Notes: a model not told the origin generated them from the sequence alone. A stretch of DNA of 64,000 nt from CAVXJN01 sp963762165 (GCA_963762165.1 CAVXJN010000001.1:744001-808000), one strand, 5' to 3'; positions 1 through 9,014 are shown, numbered from the stretch's first letter. Program-made: numbers and translations.

Positions 1-2
1 AG

Positions 3-428
3 TTCTACAACCTGATTCCCAGCTTGACCGCGCGCGAGAATGTCGCCGCGGTCACTGAAATCGCCCTGAACCCGATGCGCCCGGAAGAGGCCCTGAATCT
101 TGTCGATCTCGGCGCGCGCATGGATCATTTTCCGGCACAGCTTTCCGGCGGCGAGCAGCAACGGGTGGCGATTGCCAGGGCAATCGCGAAAAATCCGGCT
201 GTGCTGTTGTGCGATGAACCCACCGGCGCCCTTGACTCGGCCACCGGCGTAGTGGTGCTCGAAGCGATTGAACGGGTCAATCGCACCCTGGGGACGACCG
301 CGGTCCTGATCACCCACAATGCCGCGATTGCCCGCATGGCGGACCGCGTGGTGCGCATGGCGGACGGCTTGATCGTAGAGGAGCGGCGCAATCCCGACCG
401 CCGCCCGGCTCGGGAACTCAGCTGGTAA
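3..428 (+). CDS. ABC transporter ATP-binding protein (LolD/MacB-type), 5' end cut off
   Basis: C-terminal 141 codons of an ABC ATPase; the open frame runs to the left edge, so the Walker A part lies outside the window. Visible motifs are the ABC signature LSGGEQQRVAIARA, Walker B plus D-loop LLCDEPTGALDS, and the switch histidine in LITHN. The EPTGALD form is typical of the LolD/MacB/FtsE branch that drives FtsX-type permeases. It ends 7 bases before the permease gene, which is followed directly by a HlyD-like adaptor, so it most likely powers a periplasm-spanning efflux or lipoprotein-type transporter. The substrate cannot be read from sequence. Confidence 0.93.
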   Translation, partial: FYNLIPSLTARENVAAVTEIALNPMRPEEALNLVDLGARMDHFPAQLSGGEQQRVAIARAIAKNPAVLLCDEPTGALDSATGVVVLEAIERVNRTLGTTAVLITHNAAIARMADRVVRMADGLIVEERRNPDRRPARELSW

Positions 429-435
429 TCGGCTT

Positions 436-2799
436 ATGGCCGCACTGGACCGAAAAGCCCTGCGCGACATTTGGCGTTTGCGGGCAGTGGTAATGGCAAT
501 TGCCCTGGTATTGAGCGCTGGCGTTGCCACGTTCGTGATGTCGCTCTCGACCTATGACTCACTGGCGTTGAGCCAACGGGTGTATTACCGGGATTATCGC
601 TTTGCCGAGGTCTTTGCCAGCTTGAAACGGGCGCCGGAGAGTGTCCGCGCGCGCATCAGCGATATCCCCGGTGTCGACAAAGTACAAACCCGCGTGGTGG
701 CAAGCGCGAGCCTTGAGGTGCCTGGCTTCACCGAGCCCGTGATCGGCAAGCTGGTGTCCGTCCCGGATATGGGTCAACCGGTGCTAAATGCACTGCACCT
801 GCGTCAGGGTCGCATGATTCGCGCGCAGTACGCCGACGAGACCCTGGTCAGTGACACCTTCGCCAATGCGCACCATCTGCAACCTGGCGACAGGCTAGAC
901 GCCATCATCAACGGCAAGCGCAGGTCGCTTCGCATCGTCGGCATCGCCGTGTCGCCGGAATATCTGTACCAGTTCCCGCCCGGCGGTGCCTTTCCCGACT
1001 ACCAGCGCTATGGCGTGTTGTGGCTGGGTCGCAGTCAACTGGCGGCCGCCTACGATATGGACGGTGCTTTCAATGATGTCTCGCTGACCCTGGCTCCGCG
1101 CACAGACGAGAAAGACGTCATTGCCCGGCTGGATGCCGTGCTGGCGCCCTATGGCGGAGCGGGCGCTGTCGGCCGCGTGGACCAGATTTCCCACCGGTTC
1201 CTGTCGGAGGAACTGCGCGGCCTGCGCACCATGGCGATCGTGTTTCCGACCATATTCATGAGCGTCGCGGCATTCTTGTTCAATGTCGTGATCGGCCGTC
1301 TGGTGAGCACCCAGCGTGAACAGATCGCGATCCTGAAAGCGTTCGGGTACAGCAACGGTACGATCGCGCTGCACTTCGTCAAGCAAGTGCTTGTCATCGT
1401 CGCTATCGGCCTGACCGCAGGCATCGCTCTGGGAGCATGGCTCGGTCATGGTTTAAGCGGCCTGTACATGGAATTCTACCGTTTCCCGGTACTCTATTAT
1501 CGAATACCGTCATGGGTTTGGGTTTCGGCTGCGGCCATCAGCGTCCTGTCGGGCTTGAGCGCCACCGCGGTTGCGGTGGCGCGCGCGGCACGCCTGCCGC
1601 CGGCGCAAGGTATGCGGCCGGCTTCGCCGGCCACCTATCGAAAGACTTTGATTGAACGCCTCGGCTTGCAGAATCGGCTGTCCCAGCCCAGTCGCATGAT
1701 CGCCCGCCATCTCGAGCGGCGCCCAGGACGCGCGCTGATGACCGTCGCGGGAATCGCCAGTGCGTGCGCGATCGTGGTCGTGTCCAATTTCCAGAAAGAT
1801 GCAGTCCGGTACATGGTGGACGTGCAATACGGCATGAGCCAGCACCAGGATCTGACCGTCACGTTCACTGAACCGACTTCTCAGCGCGCCCTGTATTCGC
1901 TCTCCGGGCTCAAGGGCGTGCGCTACGCCGAAGGCTTTCGAGCGGTCCCGGTTCGCTTACGGCACGAACAATTCAGTTTCCGCACCGGTCTCGAAGGTCT
2001 TGAACCCGACGCTCAACTGTCGGAGTTGCTGAACGCGCAGCTTGAGCGCGTAGCATTGCCAAAGCACGGTATGGTATTGACCGATTACCTCGCACAGCGG
2101 CTCCATGTGCGGCCAGGTCAAACTGTCACGGTGCAAGTGCTGGAGGGCGCCCGGCCGACGCTCGAAGTTCCGGTCGCCGCATTGGCCACACAGTTCCTCG
2201 GAGTCAGCGCGTATCTGCCACGCCGCACACTCAATCGCCTGCTGAGCGAAGGACATACCATCAGCGGCGCGCATCTTGCCATCGACCCCCTCTACCGGGA
2301 ACAGATATACCGGGAACTCGAGGGCATCCCCAGAGTAGCGGGAACCATCTTGCGAACTGCGGCCATCGACAATTTCAATAAGGCGATGGAAGAAAATATT
2401 CTGTTTTTCACCTTCGTGGCGGCAATGCTCGGCAGCGTTATCGCTTTCGGTGTGGTCTACAACAGCGCCCGCATCACCTTGTCGGAACGCGACCGTGAGC
2501 TGGCCAGTCTGCGGGTGCTTGGATTCAGACGCAGTGAGATTGCCTATATCCTGCTGGGGGAACTCGCGGTACTGACACTCGTGGCGATTCCGGTTGGCTT
2601 TGTGCTTGGACGCGTCCTTTGCGCCTATATCGCCTACGCATTCCAATCCGATCTCTATCGCATACCGCTGATATTGCAGAACGGCACTTACGCATTCGCC
2701 GCTGCCGTGGTGCTGGCTTGCACACTGATATCAGGTACATTGATCTGGCGCAAACTGGCCCGCCTGGACTTGATCGGCGTGCTCAAGACGCGGGAGTGA
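436..2799 (+). CDS. ABC transporter permease, FtsX/MacB-like, two FtsX domains
   Basis: 787-residue inner-membrane permease. An N-terminal membrane segment (about residues 15-35) precedes a periplasmic domain. A first FtsX domain with three helices lies around 265-385, then a further membrane anchor near 435-455, a second periplasmic domain, and a second FtsX domain at about 655-780. This duplicated layout is that of LolC/E-like or DevC-like permeases of roughly 780-850 residues. The gene sits between its ATPase and the adaptor, with 7 bases before and 1 base after, so the three form one operon. Likely role: mechanotransmission-type export of a hydrophobic molecule or antimicrobial compound; the substrate is unknown. 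Confidence 0.9.
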   Translation: MAALDRKALRDIWRLRAVVMAIALVLSAGVATFVMSLSTYDSLALSQRVYYRDYRFAEVFASLKRAPESVRARISDIPGVDKVQTRVVASASLEVPGFTEPVIGKLVSVPDMGQPVLNALHLRQGRMIRAQYADETLVSDTFANAHHLQPGDRLDAIINGKRRSLRIVGIAVSPEYLYQFPPGGAFPDYQRYGVLWLGRSQLAAAYDMDGAFNDVSLTLAPRTDEKDVIARLDAVLAPYGGAGAVGRVDQISHRFLSEELRGLRTMAIVFPTIFMSVAAFLFNVVIGRLVSTQREQIAILKAFGYSNGTIALHFVKQVLVIVAIGLTAGIALGAWLGHGLSGLYMEFYRFPVLYYRIPSWVWVSAAAISVLSGLSATAVAVARAARLPPAQGMRPASPATYRKTLIERLGLQNRLSQPSRMIARHLERRPGRALMTVAGIASACAIVVVSNFQKDAVRYMVDVQYGMSQHQDLTVTFTEPTSQRALYSLSGLKGVRYAEGFRAVPVRLRHEQFSFRTGLEGLEPDAQLSELLNAQLERVALPKHGMVLTDYLAQRLHVRPGQTVTVQVLEGARPTLEVPVAALATQFLGVSAYLPRRTLNRLLSEGHTISGAHLAIDPLYREQIYRELEGIPRVAGTILRTAAIDNFNKAMEENILFFTFVAAMLGSVIAFGVVYNSARITLSERDRELASLRVLGFRRSEIAYILLGELAVLTLVAIPVGFVLGRVLCAYIAYAFQSDLYRIPLILQNGTYAFAAAVVLACTLISGTLIWRKLARLDLIGVLKTRE

Positions 2800-2800
2800 T

Positions 2801-4009
2801 ATGAGAAATCGTTGGCAGAGAAAATCCGGTATCGCATTATTGCTGGCGACTGTGATCGCAGCCCTGGCATGGGGCCTGTGGCCTCGACCTGTTGCGGTTA
2901 CGGCGATCGAAGCCCGAAGAGGCAATTTCGAAGTCACGATCGAAGAGGAAGGCCGCACCCGGGTCAAGGACCGGTTCGTGATCTCCGCGCCCGTTGCCGG
3001 ATACCTGCGCCGATCGGAATTGCATGTCGGAGATCCGGTGGCCCAAAAGCAAATGGTGGCTCGGCTGGAACCGTTGCGTCCGGCCGTCTTGGATCCCCGC
3101 GCCAAAGCGGAAGCCGAGGCCGGTGTGTCGGCCGCGCAAGCCGCGTTGCGGGGTGCTGAACAAGCCGTCGCCGCCGCACGTGCAGAAGCGCAATACGCCC
3201 GGAACGACTACGAGCGGAAAGCCACACTGCACCAGGGCGGCCGAGTATCCCAGGAAGAACTGGACCGCGCAGACACCCAGTTGCGCCAAGCGACCGCCAA
3301 CCTGCGTTCGAGTCAGTTCGCGGTCGATGTAGCTAAATTTCGACTGCAGGCGGCGCGTACAGCATTGCAGTACTCGGCCGCAGGCATTGGCGATACAGAC
3401 GAAACCGTCGAAGTCACGTCACCGGTGAGCGGTAAAGTGCTCAAACTTTATCGCGAGAGCGAAGGCCCGATCCAAGCCGGAGACAACCTGGTCGAAGTGG
3501 GTGATCCGACCGCACTGGAAGTCGAAATTGATGTGCTCTCCGAAGACGCTGTACGCATTCAGACCGGGACGCCGGTACGCTTCCTGCGCTGGGGTGGAGA
3601 GCCGGCTTTGCACGGGACCGTACGTACGGTGGAGCCGGTGGGATTTACCAAGATTTCGGCCTTAGGGGTCGAAGAACAGCGTGTGATGGTGATTGCCGAT
3701 CTCACCTCGCCGCACGAGGAATGGCAGAAGCTCGGCGACGGTTACCGGGTCGAAGCCGCGTTCATACTGTGGCGCGGCGCAAACGTGCTGCAGGTGCCGA
3801 CCAGCGCCTTGTTTCGCTACCGGGATCAATGGGCGTTATTCGTCATCGAAGATGGAAGAGCCCGGCGGAGAACGGTCGAAGTCGGGCGGCGCAACGGACT
3901 CATGGCCCAGATTCTCGATGGCCTGCGGGAAGGTGAATCGGTGATTGCCCATCCGGATGAACGCATCACAGACGACGTCCGCGTAGAGGCGCAACGTGTT
4001 GCGCCCTGA
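2801..4009 (+). CDS. HlyD/MacA-family periplasmic adaptor subunit
   Basis: 402 residues. One N-terminal membrane segment (about 7-25) is followed by a biotinyl/lipoyl-like half (VISAPVAGYLRR), an alanine-rich coiled-coil hairpin at about 100-195, the second half of the barrel-sandwich (VTSPVSGKVLKL) and beta-barrel regions, ending near residue 400. This is the membrane-fusion architecture linking an inner-membrane transporter to an outer-membrane channel. The ATG starts one base after the permease stop, so it belongs to the same operon. No TolC-type channel follows here; one is encoded at 34443-35771, but any partnership is only a guess. Confidence 0.9.
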   Translation: MRNRWQRKSGIALLLATVIAALAWGLWPRPVAVTAIEARRGNFEVTIEEEGRTRVKDRFVISAPVAGYLRRSELHVGDPVAQKQMVARLEPLRPAVLDPRAKAEAEAGVSAAQAALRGAEQAVAAARAEAQYARNDYERKATLHQGGRVSQEELDRADTQLRQATANLRSSQFAVDVAKFRLQAARTALQYSAAGIGDTDETVEVTSPVSGKVLKLYRESEGPIQAGDNLVEVGDPTALEVEIDVLSEDAVRIQTGTPVRFLRWGGEPALHGTVRTVEPVGFTKISALGVEEQRVMVIADLTSPHEEWQKLGDGYRVEAAFILWRGANVLQVPTSALFRYRDQWALFVIEDGRARRRTVEVGRRNGLMAQILDGLREGESVIAHPDERITDDVRVEAQRVAP

Positions 4010-4036
4010 ACTTGGCTCCGCGCAAACGCAGCGGAC

Positions 4037-4981
4037 TCAGCCCTGCATCGAACCTCCGCCCAGCGTGCGACGGCGGCAGTGCCAACCCATTGCGCCCAAT
4101 GCCAACGCCAGCAGCACACCGGTGCCGGGTTCCGGCACGCTGGCGCTCGCCAGCGGCGCGACGGACTGCATCCAATTGCGCGCGGTATTCTCCAGCGGAC
4201 GATCGTCCGCGCCCTTGAGATTGTTGCCGCGCAATTTGTGGCAGTCGTTGACGGAATAGGTTGACGAAATCGCGGGACAGTCCAGCGCGACCTGCAAATA
4301 GTCCCCAGAAGCCCCGGCGTACGCGGCGACGCGAGCCGCGGCTGTGGTCACAGCATTGACGTCTTCGTCACCGTAAATGTCCAGCACCGGAATCGTGATT
4401 TCATCCAGGGTGTACACGACGTTGTACGGATCGATGCTGTTGCCGTACATGCCGACGTTGAGCAGACCGACAATGGGTAAATCCCCGGCTTGCTGGCCGC
4501 GCGCGATATGTGCCGCTGCCAGTCGCGAGCCGAGACTGAAACCGGACAGCACAATTTGATTGACGCCGAGAGACTGCAAATAGGCCGATGATGCCCGGAT
4601 ACGTGCGTAGGTCTCCGGGAACACGTAATTCGCCCCTGTGGAGCCGATATCACCAAGATAATCGAAAAAATCAGTATTGATGCCGTTGCCGTTGTAGTCC
4701 GCCGGCACGGGATTTTCGATTGCCAGCGTGCTGTAACCGTCATGATTCAGACTGTTGCGCAACTGTCGGGTGACTGCCGAGTTAGGCGTCAGTCCCCTCC
4801 CGTGAAGGAGAATCACGCCGACCTTGGGAGAACCGGCTCCTTGCAGGAGTTCGCCCCCAAAAACACCAGACCCGGTCGACAGTGAGATCGATGTAGCTTG
4901 AGCGGTCCCTGCCGCCACTCCCCCCGATACCAAACACGCACACACGGCCACTCGAGCCAAGGCTATCCTGTGCATTGCCAA
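4037..4981 (-). CDS. PEP-CTERM-anchored alpha/beta-hydrolase-like protein
   Basis: 314 residues with an N-terminal signal peptide (about 1-28). The body looks like an alpha/beta hydrolase: VILLHGRG oxyanion region near residue 55, nucleophile elbow GFSLG, an acidic site in DIYGDED and a histidine in NDCHKLRG. The C-terminus carries the PEP-CTERM sorting signal: VPEPGTG, a hydrophobic stretch, then CRRR. Such proteins are processed by exosortase and placed at the cell surface or in extracellular polymer. No exosortase is in the window. The gene is convergent with the efflux operon. Its real substrate is unknown. Confidence 0.78.
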   Translation of the reverse strand: MAMHRIALARVAVCACLVSGGVAAGTAQATSISLSTGSGVFGGELLQGAGSPKVGVILLHGRGLTPNSAVTRQLRNSLNHDGYSTLAIENPVPADYNGNGINTDFFDYLGDIGSTGANYVFPETYARIRASSAYLQSLGVNQIVLSGFSLGSRLAAAHIARGQQAGDLPIVGLLNVGMYGNSIDPYNVVYTLDEITIPVLDIYGDEDVNAVTTAAARVAAYAGASGDYLQVALDCPAISSTYSVNDCHKLRGNNLKGADDRPLENTARNWMQSVAPLASASVPEPGTGVLLALALGAMGWHCRRRTLGGGSMQG

Positions 4982-5008
4982 TTTCCCCGTCGTTTTCTTA
5001 TTCTCAAC

Positions 5009-5029
5009 GGTTGCTTTCTGCGAGCAACC
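5009..5029. repeat. Inverted repeat GGTTGCT-N7-AGCAACC upstream of the PEP-CTERM gene
   Basis: A perfect 7-base inverted repeat with a 7-base loop lies 28 bases before the start codon of the PEP-CTERM hydrolase gene, within its expected 5' untranslated region or promoter. It has no T-tract on either side, so it does not look like a terminator; it could be an operator or an mRNA hairpin. The rest of the 4982-5140 gap shows only a short CGCCTT-GAA-AAGGCG hairpin at 5079-5093, after the DUF2173 genes, also without a T-run. Confidence 0.4.
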
Positions 5030-5140
5030 ACCCCGGTTTGTTTTTACTAACCAAAGCGACAGGGGTCAAGGGTTCACCCGCCTTGAAAAGGCGTCAAATA
5101 GAACTTAAGTGATATGCATCACCCCGAAAACCGAAACCAC

Positions 5141-5473
5141 CTACCAGTGGGAAGCTTCCTGCAGTTCGCGCATCACCTCTGATAACGAAGCATCGGCGTT
5201 TTGCAGCAGACAGACCAGATTGCCGACGCTGCACACCGACATTTCGCCACTGCGCACAATCCAGCCGCCGGGCGGGGTCCAACCGCGCAGTTGCGTGAAC
5301 ATGGACAATTGGTCGGCATTGCCCTGGACAATGCGCTTGTAATCGTGCGCGAATTTGGCGAGCGCCTCCAGGTGCTGCTCCGGCATGGCGCCGTATCCTT
5401 CCACGAAAGCGCCGTCGTCACGAAACTGGCAAACTGCAATGACGCCATCCAATGCCATCAAGCGTTTGATCAT
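5141..5473 (-). CDS. DUF2173-family protein, copy 1 (last of three in tandem)
   Basis: 110 residues, start set at the ATG preceded by GGAGG. Shares with its two upstream neighbours the N-terminal pattern LMALDGVIAV followed by an aromatic strand, and especially with the third copy the block GGWIVRSGEMSVC..GN..C and the end ASLSEVM. I recognise this as a DUF2173-type protein, a small cytosolic family of unknown function known mainly from sulfur bacteria and other proteobacteria. There is no signal peptide or membrane helix. It starts 8 bases after the stop of copy 2 and is presumably co-transcribed. Function unknown. Confidence 0.8.
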   Translation of the reverse strand: MIKRLMALDGVIAVCQFRDDGAFVEGYGAMPEQHLEALAKFAHDYKRIVQGNADQLSMFTQLRGWTPPGGWIVRSGEMSVCSVGNLVCLLQNADASLSEVMRELQEASHW

Positions 5474-5481
5474 GGAGCCTC

Positions 5482-5820
5482 CTACCGCGCCAGCGCGTCG
5501 TACGCTGCCTGGTAGTCGGCACGATCGTTGGCGAGCACCACGCCGTGGTTGCCGTAGGTGACAGCGGACCAGTCCAGGCCGACCATTGTGAAACCACCGA
5601 TCGGATAAAAGCCTTCGCTGCCGGTCATGGTTTCCCACCCCCGGGCTTGCATCGTAGCGATGGAAATATTGGCCACGCACACATGGCTGAGCAGATCCAA
5701 TACCGTGTCATTCAAATCTCCGCCGTCCGCGACTTTGCTCGACAGCAGTTCGCCGCGATCGGAAAAATTGAATGCGGCAATCGCCCCGGGCAATGCCATC
5801 AAATGATCAAGATCGGCCAT
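5482..5820 (-). CDS. DUF2173-family protein, copy 2
   Basis: 112 residues, ATG preceded by GGAG-type ribosome binding sequence. The N-terminus LMALPGAIAAFNFSDRGELL aligns with copies 1 and 3. The C-terminal half is more diverged: it lacks the cysteines of copies 1 and 3 and reads GGFTMVGLDWSAVTYGN. The three genes lie head to tail on the minus strand with short gaps (60 and 8 bases), which suggests one operon and a history of tandem duplication followed by specialisation. No catalytic motif is visible. Confidence 0.8.
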   Translation of the reverse strand: MADLDHLMALPGAIAAFNFSDRGELLSSKVADGGDLNDTVLDLLSHVCVANISIATMQARGWETMTGSEGFYPIGGFTMVGLDWSAVTYGNHGVVLANDRADYQAAYDALAR

Positions 5821-5880
5821 CGTTCTCCATCTCCTACTTGCAGAAATCGTGCTTTGATACGGTCAAGGTTCGCAGGGCGC

Positions 5881-6237
5881 CTAAACCAGATTGTCCGAAG
5901 CGTCCGCCAGTTTCTCGCGCAATGCGCTCATGACTTCGTTGAGGGATGCCGCTTCGTTATCCAGGAAACAGAATACATTGGCGTAGACACAGACGCTGAA
6001 TTTCGGGCCGCGTACAACCCATCCTCTGCCGGGCGCGATTCCGCAATCGTCGCAGAACGCATGCAGTATCTCGGCCTGCATATGGACGCTCATGGTCGTC
6101 GCTCGGCACATGATCGAGGCCATACGCGCCTGTTCTTCGTCAAGGTTTCCCTTATAGGAAAATCGATCGCCACGGTAAGAATACTCGCCTACCGCGGTCA
6201 CTCCCGGAAGTGCAGCCAGCTCTGCTAGAATGGCCAT
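5881..6237 (-). CDS. DUF2173-family protein, copy 3 (first of the tandem)
   Basis: 118 residues. The ATG is preceded by AGGAG (spacing 3 after GAC). It opens with LAALPGVTAVGEYSYRG, matching the other copies. The later block GRGWVVRGPKFSVCVYAN and the tail AASLNEVMSAL match copy 1 closely. It is the promoter-proximal gene of the tandem and is divergent from the RDD gene; the shared 136-base intergenic region carries the likely promoters. Small soluble protein of unknown function. Confidence 0.8.
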   Translation of the reverse strand: MAILAELAALPGVTAVGEYSYRGDRFSYKGNLDEEQARMASIMCRATTMSVHMQAEILHAFCDDCGIAPGRGWVVRGPKFSVCVYANVFCFLDNEAASLNEVMSALREKLADASDNLV

Positions 6238-6309
6238 GTCTCCTCGCTTGGCTTTCGTTTTTGTTATGTTGCTTTATATAGCACAGTGTTTATCACATGC
6301 GCGGCAGAA

Positions 6310-6322
6310 GTGACAACATCAC
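6310..6322. promoter_or_regulatory. Inverted repeat GTGA-N5-TCAC in the DUF2173 / RDD divergent promoter region
   Basis: The 6238-6373 gap separates divergent genes and is AT-rich. It holds a GTGACAACATCAC inverted repeat. On the minus strand TTGTCA (complement of 6312-6317) is followed 16 bases later by GATAAA, a plausible weak sigma-70 promoter for the DUF2173 operon that overlaps the repeat. The spacing of 5 is one short of the CRP/FNR-family form TGTGA-N6-TCACA, so no regulator is assigned. Confidence 0.35.
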
Positions 6323-6373
6323 ATTGCAATAATGACACACGTTTCAGTGATTCATTGAGTGCTGTTTGAGAAC

Positions 6374-6796
6374 ATGAACGTCGCAAAAATTTCAGCAACA
6401 CAAGAGCCGGTAGGCCTACCGCGTCGCTTCGGCGCTTTGTTTTACGATGGCATGTTGCTGATCGCAATTTTGCTGTTGGCGACGGCACTCGCATTGGCGA
6501 TCACCAAAGGCCAGCTCGACAACCACGGCTGGGGATACCGCGCCTACCTGCTGACAATCATTTGCGCTTTCTACGGCTGGTTCTGGACCCACGGCGGTCA
6601 GACATTGGGCATGCAGACCTGGCGCATCCGAGTCGAGCGTTTGGACGGGACTACGATCCGATGGTGGCAGGCATTGATACGTTTGGTGGTGGCTATGGGG
6701 ACCCTGGGCATCGGGCTGCTGTGGACAATTTGGGATCCGGACCGACGGGCGCTTTATGATCGCATCGCGCGCACCCGGGTGATCCGCACCGGATGA
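6374..6796 (+). CDS. RDD-family membrane protein
   Basis: 140 residues, start placed at the ATG MNVAK; a GTG lies five codons upstream. The sequence opens with LPRRFGALFYDGMLL, the characteristic RDD-family N-terminus with its Arg and Asp, followed by three hydrophobic helices and the conserved pairs WTHGGQTLGMQTW and WDPDRRALYDRIARTRVI near the C-terminus. RDD proteins are small multi-pass inner-membrane proteins, mostly of unknown function. It is convergent with lptG, 1 base apart, an arrangement seen next to lptFG in other gammaproteobacteria. Confidence 0.88.
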   Translation: MNVAKISATQEPVGLPRRFGALFYDGMLLIAILLLATALALAITKGQLDNHGWGYRAYLLTIICAFYGWFWTHGGQTLGMQTWRIRVERLDGTTIRWWQALIRLVVAMGTLGIGLLWTIWDPDRRALYDRIARTRVIRTG

Positions 6797-6797
6797 T

Positions 6798-7863
6798 TCA
6801 ATGAATACGCGACACTGCGTATAAACCGCCCGCGGCGAAGATCAATGTCGGCGCCAGCGCGCTGACCAGCGGCGGCAACCCGTATACCAGCCCGACATGA
6901 TTGAGCGCCTGGTTGAGCAGATAAAATCCCATCCCAAGCAGCACACCCACGAGGATACGGGTGCCGGCGTGTGCGGAGCGTAACGACCCGAATACGAACG
7001 GTACCGCGATCAACAACATCACCAAGGTTGAAAACGGCGTTACGATCTTGACCCAAAATGCCAACCGGTAACGATCGCTGCTCAGGTTGTTCTCATCCAG
7101 GTAGCGGACGTAGCGCGCCAGCGCAACGGCGGCCAGATCTTCCGGCTTGACCGACAGCACTTCCAGGAGATCGGGCTTCAGCAACGAGCGCCAGCCGGCA
7201 CTGTCCAGCGCCCGCGTCGTCACCCCTTCGGGATCGATCCGGCTTTGCTCCACGTGTTCCAACTGCCATTCGCCGTCGACGTACGAAGCGGACTGCGCAT
7301 GTATCAGGCGTTTCAACCGCAACTGATCGTCGAGCTCATAGATCGTGATATCGCGCAACTCCGCGCCGGGCAGAACTCGGCGGATCTGCACGAAATTATT
7401 ACCGTCCCGCGCCCAGAAACCATTGTCGCTACGCAAAGTGATATAGCCGGTCTGCGCCGCGCTGCGCATCGACTGCGCGTACTTTTCGCCCGGCGGTGCG
7501 ACGACTTCGCCCAGCACGCCGGCAATGAGCGCCAGAACCAGACCCGCCTGAAGCACCGCGAGGGTAATACGCGTGACCGAAACCCCCGCCGCCCGCATCA
7601 CCATCAGCTCGCTGTTGGCAGCCAGGCCCCCGAGGCTCATCAGTCCGCCCAGCAGAACCGCGGTCGGGAACATTTCGTAGACACGCCGGGGCAGGGTCAG
7701 CAGGACATACAAAGAAGCCTTGGCGAGATCGTAGTCCTTGTGCAGATCACCGAGCTCACCCAGCAAGGTGAAAAACGCCGACAGCGAGGCCAGCACCAGA
7801 AGCGCCAGCAAGCGCGCCCCGTATCACCGTGCCGCCGAGGTAGCGGTCCAGTATCGTGATCAC
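6798..7863 (-). CDS. lptG: LPS export system permease LptG (one apparent frameshift)
   Basis: LptG pairs with LptF in the inner-membrane LptB2FG transporter that pulls LPS out for transport to the outer membrane. The GTG start overlaps the lptF stop (GTGA) and gives VITILDRYLGGTVIRG, the family N-terminus. That frame is lost after about 17 codons, and the rest (LALLVLASLSAFFTLLGELG to the end) is in another frame. The total of 1066 bases is one more than a multiple of three. Removing one base of the four-G run (C run 7817-7820 on the + strand) restores about 354 codons, the usual length. Likely a sequencing error. Confidence 0.88.
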
Positions 7864-8960
7864 GCCGGGCGTCCCCGCTTGCGCGGCCCGGCGAAAACCC
7901 AGCGCGCGCCGAGCTGACGAATCAGCAGCACGGCGGTCAACAGCAAAAACAAGCCATGCACCCACCAGAGGCCGAAAGCAGCGGGGATGGCGCCGCGCTC
8001 GGTCCAGGACTGCGCGAACGCCAGTAAGTTGACATAGCTGACGTACAGCAGAATCGCGACGAACAAGCGCCCGAAGCGGCCGCTGCGCGGACTTACGCGA
8101 CCGATCGGTAGGGCCAGCAGTGCCAGCACCAGCGCGCCCAGAGGCATCGACAACCGCCATTGCAACTCGGCCGCCTCCGCCGGGTCGTTCGAACGCCACA
8201 GCTCTGAAGTCGGACGAGCACCCATTTTGCCGGATTCGGCAATCACATCACTGCGTCTCAATAAAACGCCGTGGCGTTGAAACTTCACGATCCGAAAATC
8301 CGCATCCCCCGGCTTGCCCTCGTAACGATAACCATCCGTAAGCACCAGGTAACGGCCGCCGGGCTTGGACTCCAAATGACCTTCAGCAGCGGTGAGCATG
8401 ACGCTGCGTCCGTCGGCTCGCTGCACGTGGATGAAGACATTGCGCATGCGCGGTTCGTCCGTCACCTCCTGGGCATACAGGATACGCGTACCGCCCATGC
8501 CCTCCTGGAACCGCCCAGCCCGCACGGCGTTGACTTCCATGTCGCGCTGGGCGGCGTCGATCAGGCGTACTTCTTCGGCATCCGTCCAGGGCACCACCTG
8601 CAACGCCATCCATCCCTGCACCGCGGCCAGTGGCAATGCCAGCATCAAGATTGCCCGGTACAAGCGCGGCGCGCCGACTCCGCAGGCCGACATGGCCGCC
8701 ATTTCCGAGTCCCGGTAAAGACGGCCGAGCACCAGCAGTACCGACAGATACAGCCCCAATGGCACTAAGAGAATGAGATATTTCGCTGCCTTGAGCGCGA
8801 CCAGGGTGAAAATCACGTCTCCCGGCAGTTGGCCCGCTGCGGCGTCTGCCAAGTAGCGCACCAGCCGGTTGCTCAGAAAGATCAGCAGCAACACCACGAG
8901 CACGCCAAACAGGGTCTGCAGCACCTCACGCGCGACGTAGCGATCGATCAGCGTGAACAC
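7860..8960 (-). CDS. lptF: LPS export system permease LptF
   Basis: 366 residues. Opens with LIDRYVAREVLQTL, the LptF/LptG family N-terminus, with helices at about 15-35, 55-80 and 100-120, a periplasmic beta-jellyroll domain, and three C-terminal helices starting at LSMPLGALVLALLALPIG. With LptG and the ATPase LptB it forms the LPS extraction pump. It overlaps lptG by the GTGA quartet, so the two are translationally coupled, and it is divergent from pepA, the arrangement common in gammaproteobacteria. Confidence 0.95.
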   Translation of the reverse strand: MFTLIDRYVAREVLQTLFGVLVVLLLIFLSNRLVRYLADAAAGQLPGDVIFTLVALKAAKYLILLVPLGLYLSVLLVLGRLYRDSEMAAMSACGVGAPRLYRAILMLALPLAAVQGWMALQVVPWTDAEEVRLIDAAQRDMEVNAVRAGRFQEGMGGTRILYAQEVTDEPRMRNVFIHVQRADGRSVMLTAAEGHLESKPGGRYLVLTDGYRYEGKPGDADFRIVKFQRHGVLLRRSDVIAESGKMGARPTSELWRSNDPAEAAELQWRLSMPLGALVLALLALPIGRVSPRSGRFGRLFVAILLYVSYVNLLAFAQSWTERGAIPAAFGLWWVHGLFLLLTAVLLIRQLGARWVFAGPRKRGRPA

Positions 8961-9014
8961 GCGACGGCTCTATGAAAATTGCGTTTTGGACTGAAAATCC
9001 ACATGTGTTCGGGT

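Noticed and set aside
6310..6322. GTGACAACATCAC as a CRP site
   Set aside because: Spacer of five rather than six between the half-sites; insufficient to name the regulator.
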